Under the pieces are notes generated by a model. It saw only the letters and a list, made by a program, of their open reading frames with translations, did no database searches and had not been told where the DNA came from. Positions 56,621 to 64,000 of a DNA stretch of 64,000 nt are shown here, piece after piece. How positions within the stretch are numbered: the first letter of the stretch is position 1; each line of letters starts with the position of its first letter. A program made the translations under genes and the position numbers. Origin of the DNA: Cellulosimicrobium cellulans (GTDB lineage: Bacteria > Actinomycetota > Actinomycetes > Actinomycetales > Cellulomonadaceae); assembly GCF_006539945.1 (NCBI RefSeq), contig NZ_BJNZ01000024.1, positions 1-64,000 of the forward strand, read 5' to 3'.

Positions 56621-57838
56621 ATGACCGAGGCAGCACCGCTCCAGCCCCCCGCCCCGACGGAGACGCTCACGCTCAGCGCCCCGGAGCCCGTCAAGCCCGT
56701 CGCCACCACGCAGGCGCCGTCGCTCGCGCCGCGCGTCGACGAGGCCGCGATCCCGGGCCTCCAGTCGAAGGTCTCCTCCTACCTCGACCAGCTCCTCGCG
56801 ACGGACACGCGCTCGCCCGAGTTCGCGGCGAAGGCCGACGACATCCGCAAGATGGGCGACAAGGACATCCGCGCGGCCTCCGACGTCTCGAACCGCATGC
56901 TCGAGATGCCGGTCCGGGAGCTGCGCGAGGGCGGCGTCTCCGAGAGCTCCAAGGTGAGCAAGTCGCTGCTCGAGCTGCGCCGCACGGTCGAGGACCTCGA
57001 CCCCAGCGAGGCGAGCATGGGCAAGAAGTTCCTGGGTCTCATCCCGTTCGGCGGGAAGCTCCAGGACTACTTCCGCCGCTACGAGAGCTCGCAGAAGCAG
57101 CTCAACGCGATCGTCCAGTCGCTCTACAACGGCCAGGACGAGCTCCGCAAGGACAACGCCGCGCTCAACCTCGAGAAGCAGAACCTCTGGGACTCGATGG
57201 CGCGCCTCAACCAGTACATCTTCATCGCCGAGCGCCTCGACACCGAGCTCTCCACGAAGATCGCCGAGCTCGAGGCGAGCGACCCGGAGCGTGCCCAGGC
57301 CTTGCGCGAGGACGTGCTGTTCTACGTCCGCCAGAAGCACCAGGACCTGCTCACGCAGCTCGCGGTGTCCATCCAGGGCTACCTCGCGATGGACATCATC
57401 ATGAAGAACAACGTCGAGCTCATCAAGGGCGTCGACCGCGCGACGACGACGACCGTCTCGGCGCTGCGCACGGCCGTCATCGTGGCGCAGGCGCTCGCGA
57501 ACCAGAAGCTCGTGCTGGACCAGATCACGGCGCTCAACACGACGACGTCGAACATGATCGCCTCGACCTCGAAGATGCTGGCCGACCAGTCGGCGAGCAT
57601 CCAGCAGCAGGCCGCGAGCGCGACGGTCGGGCTCCCGCAGCTCCAGCAGGCGTTCGCCAACATCTACGCGACGCTCGACTCGATCTCGACGTTCAAGACG
57701 CAGGCGCTCGACTCGATGGCGCAGACCATCGGGGTGCTCGAGACCGAGACGACCAAGGCGAACGAGTACCTCGACCGCGCGCGCCGCTCGGACCAGTCGC
57801 AGGTCGGCAACGGCTCGCTCGACATCGGGCGCCTGTGA
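56621..57838 (+). CDS. Toxic anion resistance protein TelA family
   Basis: A 405-residue TelA/KlaA-type protein. After a ~40-residue Pro/Thr-rich start, the rest is helical and includes the family segments GKKFLGLIPFGGKLQDYFRRYESSQ (as GLIPFGGKLQDYFRRYESSQ), LNQYIFIAERLD, DVLFYVRQKHQDLLTQLAVS and QGYLAMDIIMKNN. TelA proteins were named for tellurite resistance and also affect resistance to cell-envelope agents; their biochemistry is unknown. ATG at 56621 follows GAAGGACAGAC. It heads an operon with an AAA ATPase, GlnX/GlnH-like sensors and a PknG-like kinase, so it probably acts with them rather than as a tellurite gene alone. Confidence 0.93.
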   Translation: MTEAAPLQPPAPTETLTLSAPEPVKPVATTQAPSLAPRVDEAAIPGLQSKVSSYLDQLLATDTRSPEFAAKADDIRKMGDKDIRAASDVSNRMLEMPVRELREGGVSESSKVSKSLLELRRTVEDLDPSEASMGKKFLGLIPFGGKLQDYFRRYESSQKQLNAIVQSLYNGQDELRKDNAALNLEKQNLWDSMARLNQYIFIAERLDTELSTKIAELEASDPERAQALREDVLFYVRQKHQDLLTQLAVSIQGYLAMDIIMKNNVELIKGVDRATTTTVSALRTAVIVAQALANQKLVLDQITALNTTTSNMIASTSKMLADQSASIQQQAASATVGLPQLQQAFANIYATLDSISTFKTQALDSMAQTIGVLETETTKANEYLDRARRSDQSQVGNGSLDIGRL

Positions 57839-57914
57839 CCCTGGCGACGCACGCTCCCCGTCCTCCCGCGGCCTGACCGCCGCTCCCCGCACCACAGATC
57901 GGACCCCGAGCTAG

Positions 57915-58487
57915 ATGGGCTGGTTCTCCGACGTGATCGGCCGCCTCGGCGGCCGGTCCCCCGCGCCCGAGCCCGCGCTCGAGCTGCCCGCCCCGCCGAC
58001 GTCGGCCGAGATCCTCGCCTCGGTCGAGCGCGTCGAGCAGCAGATCGAGGGGCGGGTGCCGCCCGCCGTCACGGCGCGCGTGCACCGCATCACCGGCACG
58101 GTCGAGGAGATGGTGCCGCGCCTCGACCGCCTCGGCGGCGGGTCGCAGCAGGCGCACACCGTCGTCGCGACGGCCACGAGCTACCTGCCCGAGGCCGTCG
58201 GCGCGTACCTGCGCCTGCCGCGCGACTTCGCCGACCGGCGGGTCGTCGCGCAGGGCAAGACGTCGCTCATGCTGCTGTGCGACCAGCTCGACCTGCTCGG
58301 CGTCACGCTCGACAAGATCTCCGACGCCGTCTCGCGCGCCGACGCCGCGGCGCTCGTCGCGCACGGCGCGTTCCTCGCGGAGAAGTTCCGCGACTCGTCG
58401 ATCGCGATCGACCCGGGGGCAGGCCAGGGCACGCCCCAGCCGCCGAGCGGCCCGCCGTCGGAGCCCGGACGACTGGAGGCACCGTGA
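57915..58487 (+). CDS. Hypothetical protein in the telA-pknG operon
   Basis: A 190-residue protein I do not recognise. The N-terminus MGWFSDVIGRLGG is amphipathic, residues 30-160 are helical (VERVEQQIEGRVPPAVTARVHRITGTVEEM; quoted in part as VTARVHRITGTVEEMVPRL), and a Pro/Gly-rich tail follows. Position next to telA matches that of XpaC-like partners in other operons, but sequence support is weak. It begins 76 nt after telA, and its stop overlaps the AAA ATPase start (GTGA). No membrane helix is seen. Confidence 0.75.
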   Translation: MGWFSDVIGRLGGRSPAPEPALELPAPPTSAEILASVERVEQQIEGRVPPAVTARVHRITGTVEEMVPRLDRLGGGSQQAHTVVATATSYLPEAVGAYLRLPRDFADRRVVAQGKTSLMLLCDQLDLLGVTLDKISDAVSRADAAALVAHGAFLAEKFRDSSIAIDPGAGQGTPQPPSGPPSEPGRLEAP

Positions 58488-60193
58488 CCGGCCAGGAGAC
58501 CCCGACCCTCGCGGCGGCGCTCGACGCGCTCGACGCCGCGGCACGCGCCGCGGGCGTGGACGAGGAGGCGGCCCGCGACGAGGGCGCCCGGCTCGCGGCG
58601 GCCGTCGCCGAGTCCTCCCCCGGAGCCCCCGCGGCGTGGCTCGCCGCGCTCGGGCACGACCCCGCCGCGACAGGCGCGTTCTTCACGGCCGCGTCGAGCG
58701 CGCGGCGCTGGCGCACGTCGCCGACGGACGTGCTCGCCGCGCTCGGCGCGGCCCGCTCGAAGCACGCCGCCGCGTACGGGCGGGCGCTCGCCGACGTCGC
58801 ACGCGCGGCCGGGCACCTCGGCTCCCCCGGACCGCACGTGGCCGGAGCCGCCGCGGCCACCGCCGCGGTGCAGCAGTCGGGCGGCGCCCCGGTGCCGGCC
58901 CCGGCAGCCGCCCCGGGTGTCGGCCGGGCCTCGTCGGGCCAGACGGCGCAGCCTGCCGCGGGCGGCCGGGTCCCCGCGCGCCCGGCGACGGGCGGGGCGG
59001 ACCCGTTCGACCTCGGCGACCTGCTCGCCGCGCAGGGCTCGCTCGACGCCCTGCGCCGGCCTGCGCCCGAGGTTCCGTCCGTCGCGTCGATCCTCGACGC
59101 GCTCGGTGCGCGCCCGGCCGCGGCACCGCCCGGCCCGACGCCGGCGTCGTCGAGCACGACGCCGTCGGGCACGCCGAGCGGCGCACCCGCGGAGGGCGCG
59201 GACGCCACGGCCACGCGGTCCGAGGCGGCGACGACGACCGAGGCCGCGGTCGAGGAGGAGCCGCCCCACTCGATCGAGGAGCTGCTCGCCGAGCTCGACG
59301 CGCTCACGGGCCTCACCCGCGTGAAGGACGAGATCCACCGCCAGACCGAGCTGCTGCGCGTCGAGAAGCTGCGCACCGAGGCAGGCCTGACCCGCCCGAC
59401 GCTGACGCGCCACCTCGTGTTCCTCGGCAACCCGGGCACGGGCAAGACGACGGTCGCGCGCCTCGTCGCGGGCATCTACCGCGCGCTCGGGCTGCTCGAG
59501 AAGGGCCACCTCGTCGAGGTCGACCGCTCCGAGCTCGTCGCGGGCTACCTGGGCCAGACCGCGGTGAAGACGTCCGAGGTCGTCGCCACCGCGCTCGGTG
59601 GCGTGCTGTTCGTCGACGAGGCGTACGGGCTCGCGGAGGACCAGTACGGCGCCGAGGCGATCAACACGCTCGTCAAGGACATGGAGGACCACCGCGACGA
59701 GCTCGTCGTCATCGTGGCGGGCTACCCCGGGCCGATGGCGGACTTCCTCGCCACCAACCCCGGTCTCGAGTCGCGGTTCTCCACGACCATCACGTTCGAG
59801 GACTACGCCGACGCCGAGCTGCGCGACATCTTCGCGGGGATGGCGGCGAGGTCGGACTTCGAGCCGACGCCCGAGGCGCTCGACGTGTTCGCGCGCCTCG
59901 CCGCTGCGCAGCCGCGCACCGAGGGCTTCGGCAACGCGCGCTGGGCGCGCAACGTGCTCGACGCGGCGATCGCGCGCCACGCGTGGCGCCTCAAGGACAC
60001 CGAGGCGCCGACGATCGACGAGCTCCGCCTCCTGCTCCCGGTCGACGTCGTCGACGGCGAGGGCGCCCCCGCGCTCCTCGCCACGCTCGACCCGCCCGAG
60101 CGCGACGACCCCCTGGACGACGCACCGGCCTCGGGCGCCCCCGTCGACGACGCGTCCGCCACCGCCCCCTCCACCGCCGAGGAGAACGCATGA
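58484..60193 (+). CDS. CbxX/CfqX-type AAA ATPase
   Basis: A 569-residue ATPase. Residues 1-265 are Ala/Pro-rich, partly helical and low-complexity; the AAA module (about 270-535) has Walker A GNPGTGKTT (about 315), Walker B GVLFVDEAYGL (about 373), sensor-1 VIVAGYPGPM, the arginine-finger region NPGLESRFSTTI and a C-terminal ARWARNVLDAAIARHA lid. The fold matches rubisco activase CbxX and the EccA AAA module of type VII secretion, but no ESX genes are seen. It likely remodels a protein partner, TelA or the neighbouring proteins being the obvious candidates. GTG at 58484 overlaps the previous stop. Confidence 0.88.
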   Translation: MTGQETPTLAAALDALDAAARAAGVDEEAARDEGARLAAAVAESSPGAPAAWLAALGHDPAATGAFFTAASSARRWRTSPTDVLAALGAARSKHAAAYGRALADVARAAGHLGSPGPHVAGAAAATAAVQQSGGAPVPAPAAAPGVGRASSGQTAQPAAGGRVPARPATGGADPFDLGDLLAAQGSLDALRRPAPEVPSVASILDALGARPAAAPPGPTPASSSTTPSGTPSGAPAEGADATATRSEAATTTEAAVEEEPPHSIEELLAELDALTGLTRVKDEIHRQTELLRVEKLRTEAGLTRPTLTRHLVFLGNPGTGKTTVARLVAGIYRALGLLEKGHLVEVDRSELVAGYLGQTAVKTSEVVATALGGVLFVDEAYGLAEDQYGAEAINTLVKDMEDHRDELVVIVAGYPGPMADFLATNPGLESRFSTTITFEDYADAELRDIFAGMAARSDFEPTPEALDVFARLAAAQPRTEGFGNARWARNVLDAAIARHAWRLKDTEAPTIDELRLLLPVDVVDGEGAPALLATLDPPERDDPLDDAPASGAPVDDASATAPSTAEENA

Positions 60194-61539
60194 CGACCAC
60201 CCCGGTCCGCCCTGCGGGCCAGCAGATCGTCCCCGCGGGCGGTCCCGCCCCCGGCGGCCCCACGGCCGCCCCGCACGGGGCACCCGCCGGCGCGCCGAAC
60301 GCCACCGAGTCCCGCGCCCGGGGCGCCCTGCGCCGCACGCCCGGCAAGCTGCGGCTCGTCATGGCGCTGTGCGTGCTCGCCGCCGTCGCGCTCGGCGTGC
60401 TCGGCTTCCAGGCGGGCAGCGTCCAGTCCCGGGCGCTCGAGGCCGCGAGCGAGGACACCGCGCAGCTCGTCGGGGTCCAGGAGGTCCGCAACGCCCTCGT
60501 CGCGGCGGACGCGACGGCGACCGGCGCGTTCCTCGTCGGCGGCCTCGAGCCCGCCGACCAGCGTGCCCGGTACGACGACCTCGTCGACCAGGCCGCGAGC
60601 GGGCTCGCCACGCTCTCCGGGAGCAACGAGGGCGACGCGGAGCTGCTCGGCCAGGTCGCGGCCGACCTCACGGTCTACACCGGCCTCGTCGAGCAGGCGC
60701 GCGCCAACAACCGGCAGGGCTTCCCGGTCGGCTCGGCGTACCTCGACCAGGCGTCGACCATCCTGCGCGAGCAGATGCTGCCCGCGCTCGACGAGGTCGT
60801 GCTCGACGACGCCGACCGTGTCGCCGCCGACTTCTCGGGCGTCCGCGACGCGCTGTGGGTGCTCGCCGGCGGGCTCGTCGCCCTCGCGGTGCTCGTCGTG
60901 AGCCAGGTCTGGCTCGCGCGCCGCACGCACCGCGTGCTCAACGTCGGCCTCGCCGTCGCCACCGCCGTCGTGCTCGTCGTCGGCATCGTGTCGACGGTCC
61001 TGCTGGCCCAGGCGAGCTCGCGGGCGCAGGACGTCCGTACCGGCCCGTACGCCGCGACGCTCGCCGCGTCCCAGGCGTACTCGCTCGCCAACGACGCCAA
61101 GTCGATGGAGGCGTTCACGCTCATCAAGCGGGGGTCCGGGCAGGCGTACGAGGAGGCGTTCGTCACGGCGACGGACGACGCCACGGCGCGGCTCGACACC
61201 GCGGCGTCCGAGGGGATCCTCGACGGGTCGACCGCCCAGGCGCTCGACACGTGGGTGACCCGGCACGCGGACATCCGCGCGCTCGACGACGCGGGCCAGT
61301 GGGACGACGCCGTCGCCCTCGCCACGGCGACGGACCCCGAGAGCCCCAACGCCGCGTTCGACGCGTTCTCCGCGTCCGCGCGCGACGACATCGAGACCAA
61401 CGCGGCCGCCACGAGCGAGCGCCTCGACGGCGCGGCGACGACCGCGACCGTGGCGGGGTGGCTCCTGCTGGTCGCGGGCCTCGTCGCAGCCCTGCTCGCG
61501 TGGCGCGGCGTGACCGCACGACTGGAGGAGTACCGGTGA
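60190..61539 (+). CDS. GlnX-like four-helix membrane sensor protein
   Basis: A 449-residue membrane protein with four transmembrane helices (54-73, 221-242, 252-273, 420-438) and two similar extracytoplasmic helical domains (74-220 and 274-419), following a ~50-residue disordered cytoplasmic start. This is the topology of mycobacterial GlnX (Rv0412c), which relays the ligand state of the lipoprotein GlnH to the kinase PknG. The loops resemble chemoreceptor-like four-helix bundles (EEAFVTATDDATARLD). The ATG overlaps the AAA ATPase stop (ATGA) and its own stop overlaps glnH. No cytoplasmic output domain is present, so it must act through a partner. Confidence 0.82.
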   Translation: MTTTPVRPAGQQIVPAGGPAPGGPTAAPHGAPAGAPNATESRARGALRRTPGKLRLVMALCVLAAVALGVLGFQAGSVQSRALEAASEDTAQLVGVQEVRNALVAADATATGAFLVGGLEPADQRARYDDLVDQAASGLATLSGSNEGDAELLGQVAADLTVYTGLVEQARANNRQGFPVGSAYLDQASTILREQMLPALDEVVLDDADRVAADFSGVRDALWVLAGGLVALAVLVVSQVWLARRTHRVLNVGLAVATAVVLVVGIVSTVLLAQASSRAQDVRTGPYAATLAASQAYSLANDAKSMEAFTLIKRGSGQAYEEAFVTATDDATARLDTAASEGILDGSTAQALDTWVTRHADIRALDDAGQWDDAVALATATDPESPNAAFDAFSASARDDIETNAAATSERLDGAATTATVAGWLLLVAGLVAALLAWRGVTARLEEYR

Positions 61540-62564
61540 CCACGACGCTCGCCACCCCCGACCGGTCCGCCCGGAGCCGCCGCGCCGGCGCCCGTCGGCG
61601 CCGCAGCGGCGTCGTCGCCGCAGGGCTCGCCGCGGTGCTCGCGCTCGCCGCGTGCTCGGGGCCGTCCGGCGCGGACGACCTCCGCCTCACCGAGGCTCCG
61701 CAGGACGAGGCCGCCCAGGAGGCTCCGGCGGCTCCGGCCGCGCCCGCCGAGTGCGCGGACCCCGTGGCCTCGTACGCGCCCGAGGGCGCTCTGCCCGGAC
61801 CGGACGCCCTGCCCGGCGGCAGCACCATGGCAGCGATCCGCGACCGCGGATCGCTGATCGTGGGCGTCTCGGCCGACACGCTGCTCATGGGCGCGCGCAA
61901 CCCGCTCTCCGGCCAGATCGAGGGCTTCGACATCGACGTGCTGCACGAGATCTCGCGCGCGATCTTCGGCGACCCCGACCGGCTCCAGTTCCGCGTGATC
62001 ACCTCCGGCCAGCGCCTGGAGGTGCTCGAGAACGGTGAGGTCGACCTCGTCGCCCGCGCGTTCACCATCAACTGCGAGCGGTGGGAGTCCATCGCGTTCT
62101 CGGCGGAGTACTACCACGCGGGCCAGAAGGTGCTCGTCGCGCGGGACTCGACGGCCGGCGGGATCGCCGACCTCGAGGGCCAGCGCGTGTGCGCGCCCGA
62201 GGGCACGACGACGCTCACGCGCCTCGAGCAGTTCTCCGGCATCGAGCCCGTCCCGGCCACGACCCACACGCAGTGCCTCGTGCTGTTCCAGCAGGGCAAG
62301 GTCGACGCGATCACGGGCGACGACACGATCCTCGCGGGCTTCGCCGCGCAGGACCCCTACGCGAAGGTGGTCGGCGAGGCGATCAGCGACGAGCCGTACG
62401 GCATCGGCGTCCCCGCGCAGAACGTGGACATGGTGCGGTTCGTCAACGGCGTGCTCGAGCAGATGAAGTCCGACGGGCGCTGGGCCGCGATCTACGGCCA
62501 GTGGCTCGGCGGGCTCGGCCCGGCCCCGGCCCCGCCGACCGCGGTGTACGGCCGCACGCCGTGA
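61536..62564 (+). CDS. glnH: GlnH-like amino-acid-binding lipoprotein
   Basis: A 342-residue type-2 periplasmic-binding protein with a lipoprotein signal (LAAC at 37-40 after a basic N-terminus), a ~60-residue Ala/Pro/Glu-rich spacer, and a glutamate/glutamine-type SBP fold: GSLIVGVSADTLLMG, GFDIDVLHEISRAIF, GEVDLVARAFTINCERWE, GRICAPEGTTT-type VCAPEGTTTLTRLEQF, and TGDDTILAGFAAQDP. No ABC transporter genes are adjacent, so it is probably a sensor, as is mycobacterial GlnH (Rv0411c), which binds Asp/Glu and controls PknG. Two cysteine pairs may be disulfides. GTG at 61536 overlaps the glnX-like stop. Confidence 0.9.
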   Translation: MTTTLATPDRSARSRRAGARRRRSGVVAAGLAAVLALAACSGPSGADDLRLTEAPQDEAAQEAPAAPAAPAECADPVASYAPEGALPGPDALPGGSTMAAIRDRGSLIVGVSADTLLMGARNPLSGQIEGFDIDVLHEISRAIFGDPDRLQFRVITSGQRLEVLENGEVDLVARAFTINCERWESIAFSAEYYHAGQKVLVARDSTAGGIADLEGQRVCAPEGTTTLTRLEQFSGIEPVPATTHTQCLVLFQQGKVDAITGDDTILAGFAAQDPYAKVVGEAISDEPYGIGVPAQNVDMVRFVNGVLEQMKSDGRWAAIYGQWLGGLGPAPAPPTAVYGRTP

Positions 62565-63667
62565 CCCGCACGACCGCACCCGAGGCACCGGGACGGCTCG
62601 GCGAGGCGATCCCCGCCGCCGACCTCCTGGCATACCTCGCCGCGCTCGAGACCTGGCTCGACGAGCGGCGCACGGAGCTCGACCGGCTCGACGCGGCCGC
62701 GCAGGCCGCCGCGACGCCGGACGTCTACACGGCCGACCTCGTGCTCGCGCTCTCGCTCTGGCAGGCGATCCGCACGCGCGCGGACGAGATCCGGCCCGTC
62801 TGGGACTCGGGCCGGGCCGACGCCGTCGCACGAGAGAAGATCTCCCAGCTCCTCTGGGGGCGCCTCGACTCCGGGTCGGGCGCCGCGCTCGTCTCGCTCG
62901 TCGAGGCCGTGAAGCTGTGCGACGCGCTCGTCGTGCAGCTGCGCACACGCCTGTCCTTCGACCCGCACACGGCCGACCAGGTCGCGCGCCTGCGCGGCGT
63001 CCGCGCCGAGCTCGTGCGCTGCGAGGACCTGGCCGGCTCCGACGCGGACGCGCGGGGCCGCGTGGAGACGCTGCGCGGACGCCTGGACCACCTCGTCGCC
63101 CAGGCCGCGCGCGGGGCCGACGTCTCGGGCCCGCTCGCGGAGCTCGAGACCGAGGTCGCGCGGGCCGAGCGCGACCTCATCGTCGCGTCGGCGCAGCGCC
63201 GCGAGCTGCGCCGCGACCGCGCACGCACCGAGGAGCAGCGCGCCGCGCTCGAGGCCCGCGAGCCCACGCTGCGCGAGCTCGTGGCCCGCTGCCGGCGCGA
63301 GATCGCGCACCCGCCGCGGCTCGCGGTCCCCGACGTCTCGCGTCTCGGGCCCGTCCCCGACTCGCGGTTCGAGCTCGACGCCTACGCGGCGCGGCTCGCG
63401 ACCGTGGCCCGCGCCGTCGAGACCGTCGAGGACGCCTACACCCGGCCCCTGCGCGAACGCGCCGAGCTGCGCTACAGCCTCGAGCGGCTCGCGGCGAAGG
63501 CCCGGGCCAACGGGCGCTCGGCGTCGCCCACCGTGCGCTCCGGCCACGTCGAGGCGCGCGACGCCGTCGAGGCCGTGCCGTGCGACGTGACGCTCGCGCG
63601 CTTCCTCGTCGAGCAGTACCAGTTCCTCACCCGCGACCTGCCCACCCCGGAAGGAGCGTCGTCGTGA
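62561..63667 (+). CDS. Helical/coiled-coil protein between glnH and the kinase gene
   Basis: A 368-residue soluble protein without recognised domain. It is Arg/Glu/Ala-rich and mostly helical, with likely coiled coils at about 155-240 (RVETLRGRLDHLVAQAARG; ELETEVARAERDLIVASAQR; ELRRDRARTEEQRAALEAR). It contains a few conserved-looking acidic and Cys residues (LVRCEDLAGSD; VPCDVTLARFLVEQYQFLTRDLP). GTG at 62561 overlaps the glnH stop and its stop overlaps the kinase start, so it belongs to the same signalling unit. A scaffold or adaptor for the kinase is inferred from position only. Confidence 0.78.
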   Translation: MTRTTAPEAPGRLGEAIPAADLLAYLAALETWLDERRTELDRLDAAAQAAATPDVYTADLVLALSLWQAIRTRADEIRPVWDSGRADAVAREKISQLLWGRLDSGSGAALVSLVEAVKLCDALVVQLRTRLSFDPHTADQVARLRGVRAELVRCEDLAGSDADARGRVETLRGRLDHLVAQAARGADVSGPLAELETEVARAERDLIVASAQRRELRRDRARTEEQRAALEAREPTLRELVARCRREIAHPPRLAVPDVSRLGPVPDSRFELDAYAARLATVARAVETVEDAYTRPLRERAELRYSLERLAAKARANGRSASPTVRSGHVEARDAVEAVPCDVTLARFLVEQYQFLTRDLPTPEGASS

Positions 63668-64000
63668 CCACCACCGCGACCGTCCCGTGCTCGGAGCCCG
63701 GCTGCCCGGGCACCATCGAGGACGGCTACTGCAACGTCTGCGGCGCACCCGCGGGCGGCTCCGGCGGCACGCCGACGGGGACCTCGGCCGGCACCACCGG
63801 CGCGCCGGTGCCGGGAACGGCCGCCGCCGCGTCGCCGTCCGCGATGCTCGGCACCGGCTTCGTCCAGGGTCGCCCCGGGACCGGGTCGGCGGCGGGCGCT
63901 GACCCCGACGCCGAGCGCTCGACCCGCACGGGCCGCACGAGCTCGAGCCGCCTCGCCACGGCCGCGCTCGGCTCGGCGCGGACCGCCGCGACCGGCTCGA
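63664..64000 (+). CDS. pknG: PknG-like serine/threonine protein kinase (N-terminal part, cut by window edge)
   Basis: Only the first 112 codons are in the window. They show a zinc-ribbon-like motif with Cys9, Cys14, Cys23 and Cys26 (CSEPGCPGTIEDGYCNVCG), then a Gly/Ser/Thr-rich linker with Arg/Ser repeats (STRTGRTSSSRLATAALGSA). This is the N-terminus typical of actinobacterial PknG-type kinases outside mycobacteria; the kinase and TPR domains would follow beyond 64,000. The GTG at 63664 overlaps the upstream stop. The gene order glnX-glnH-(unknown)-pknG matches mycobacteria apart from the inserted gene. An FHA-type protein is a less likely alternative. Confidence 0.75.
   Translation, partial: MTTTATVPCSEPGCPGTIEDGYCNVCGAPAGGSGGTPTGTSAGTTGAPVPGTAAAASPSAMLGTGFVQGRPGTGSAAGADPDAERSTRTGRTSSSRLATAALGSARTAATGS

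Noticed and set aside
58484-60193. Type VII secretion (ESX) locus, because of an EccA-like AAA module
   Set aside because: No EccB/C/D, WXG100 or mycosin gene is in the window; the AAA gene sits in the telA-glnX operon.

Overview
The window is chromosomal DNA of a very GC-rich actinobacterium. Third codon positions are mostly G or C, GTG starts are common, and TGA stops dominate. The genes include mycothiol/F420-type enzymes, ClpP1P2 and a GlnX/GlnH/PknG-type locus. A GH48-GH6-GH9 cellulase set, all with CBM2 domains, points to Cellulosimicrobium, Cellulomonas, Isoptericola or relatives (Promicromonosporaceae/Cellulomonadaceae). No phage, IS element, CRISPR array or rRNA was seen.

Layout. 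1-4.8 kb: protein quality control on the minus strand (tig, clpP1-clpP2, clpX), with a candidate ClgR site before clpP1. 4.8-8.4 kb: a DMT transporter, tRNA-Pro, tRNA-Gly, then cysK-cysE behind a short cysteine-rich leader ORF that looks like a cysteine-sensing attenuator. 8.4-18.7 kb: housekeeping and accessory genes (GntR/DUF1648 pair, F420 LLM oxidoreductase, alkyltransferase-like protein, Eis-type acetyltransferase, Nei-type glycosylase, rpiB, M13 peptidase, a proline-rich membrane protein, a DsbA-fold reductase). 18.9-29.2 kb: pepN, malQ, a mechanosensitive channel, two PTS genes, a truncated haemoglobin and tesB; a 490-nt gap before malQ holds a nested inverted repeat and a 21-bp tandem repeat.

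29.3-43.8 kb is a cellulose-utilisation region: secreted GH48, GH6 and GH9 cellulases, a LacI regulator, and a divergent cytoplasmic sensor (sugar-binding fold, PAS, degenerate GGDEF). The same palindrome, (T/G)AAACGTTTC, lies upstream of all three cellulases. In two cases it also supplies the TAA stop of the preceding gene, so the three enzymes probably form one regulon.

44.5-54.4 kb holds two paralogous pairs of membrane-associated dynamin-like/YfjP-like GTPases flanking ssb and ettA. 54.5-55.9 kb, after tRNA-Arg, is a gene-poor accessory patch with a small zinc-ribbon protein and a DUF6221 protein. From 56.6 kb to the right edge runs a tightly coupled operon: telA, an unknown gene, a CbxX-type AAA ATPase, a GlnX-like four-helix membrane sensor, a GlnH-like lipoprotein, a helical protein and the start of a PknG-like kinase. 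This is the most interesting system here: an amino-acid-sensing kinase circuit joined to TelA and an AAA ATPase. A second window-wide theme is leaderless transcription: at least ten genes have a -10 hexamer ending 6-8 nt before the start codon.
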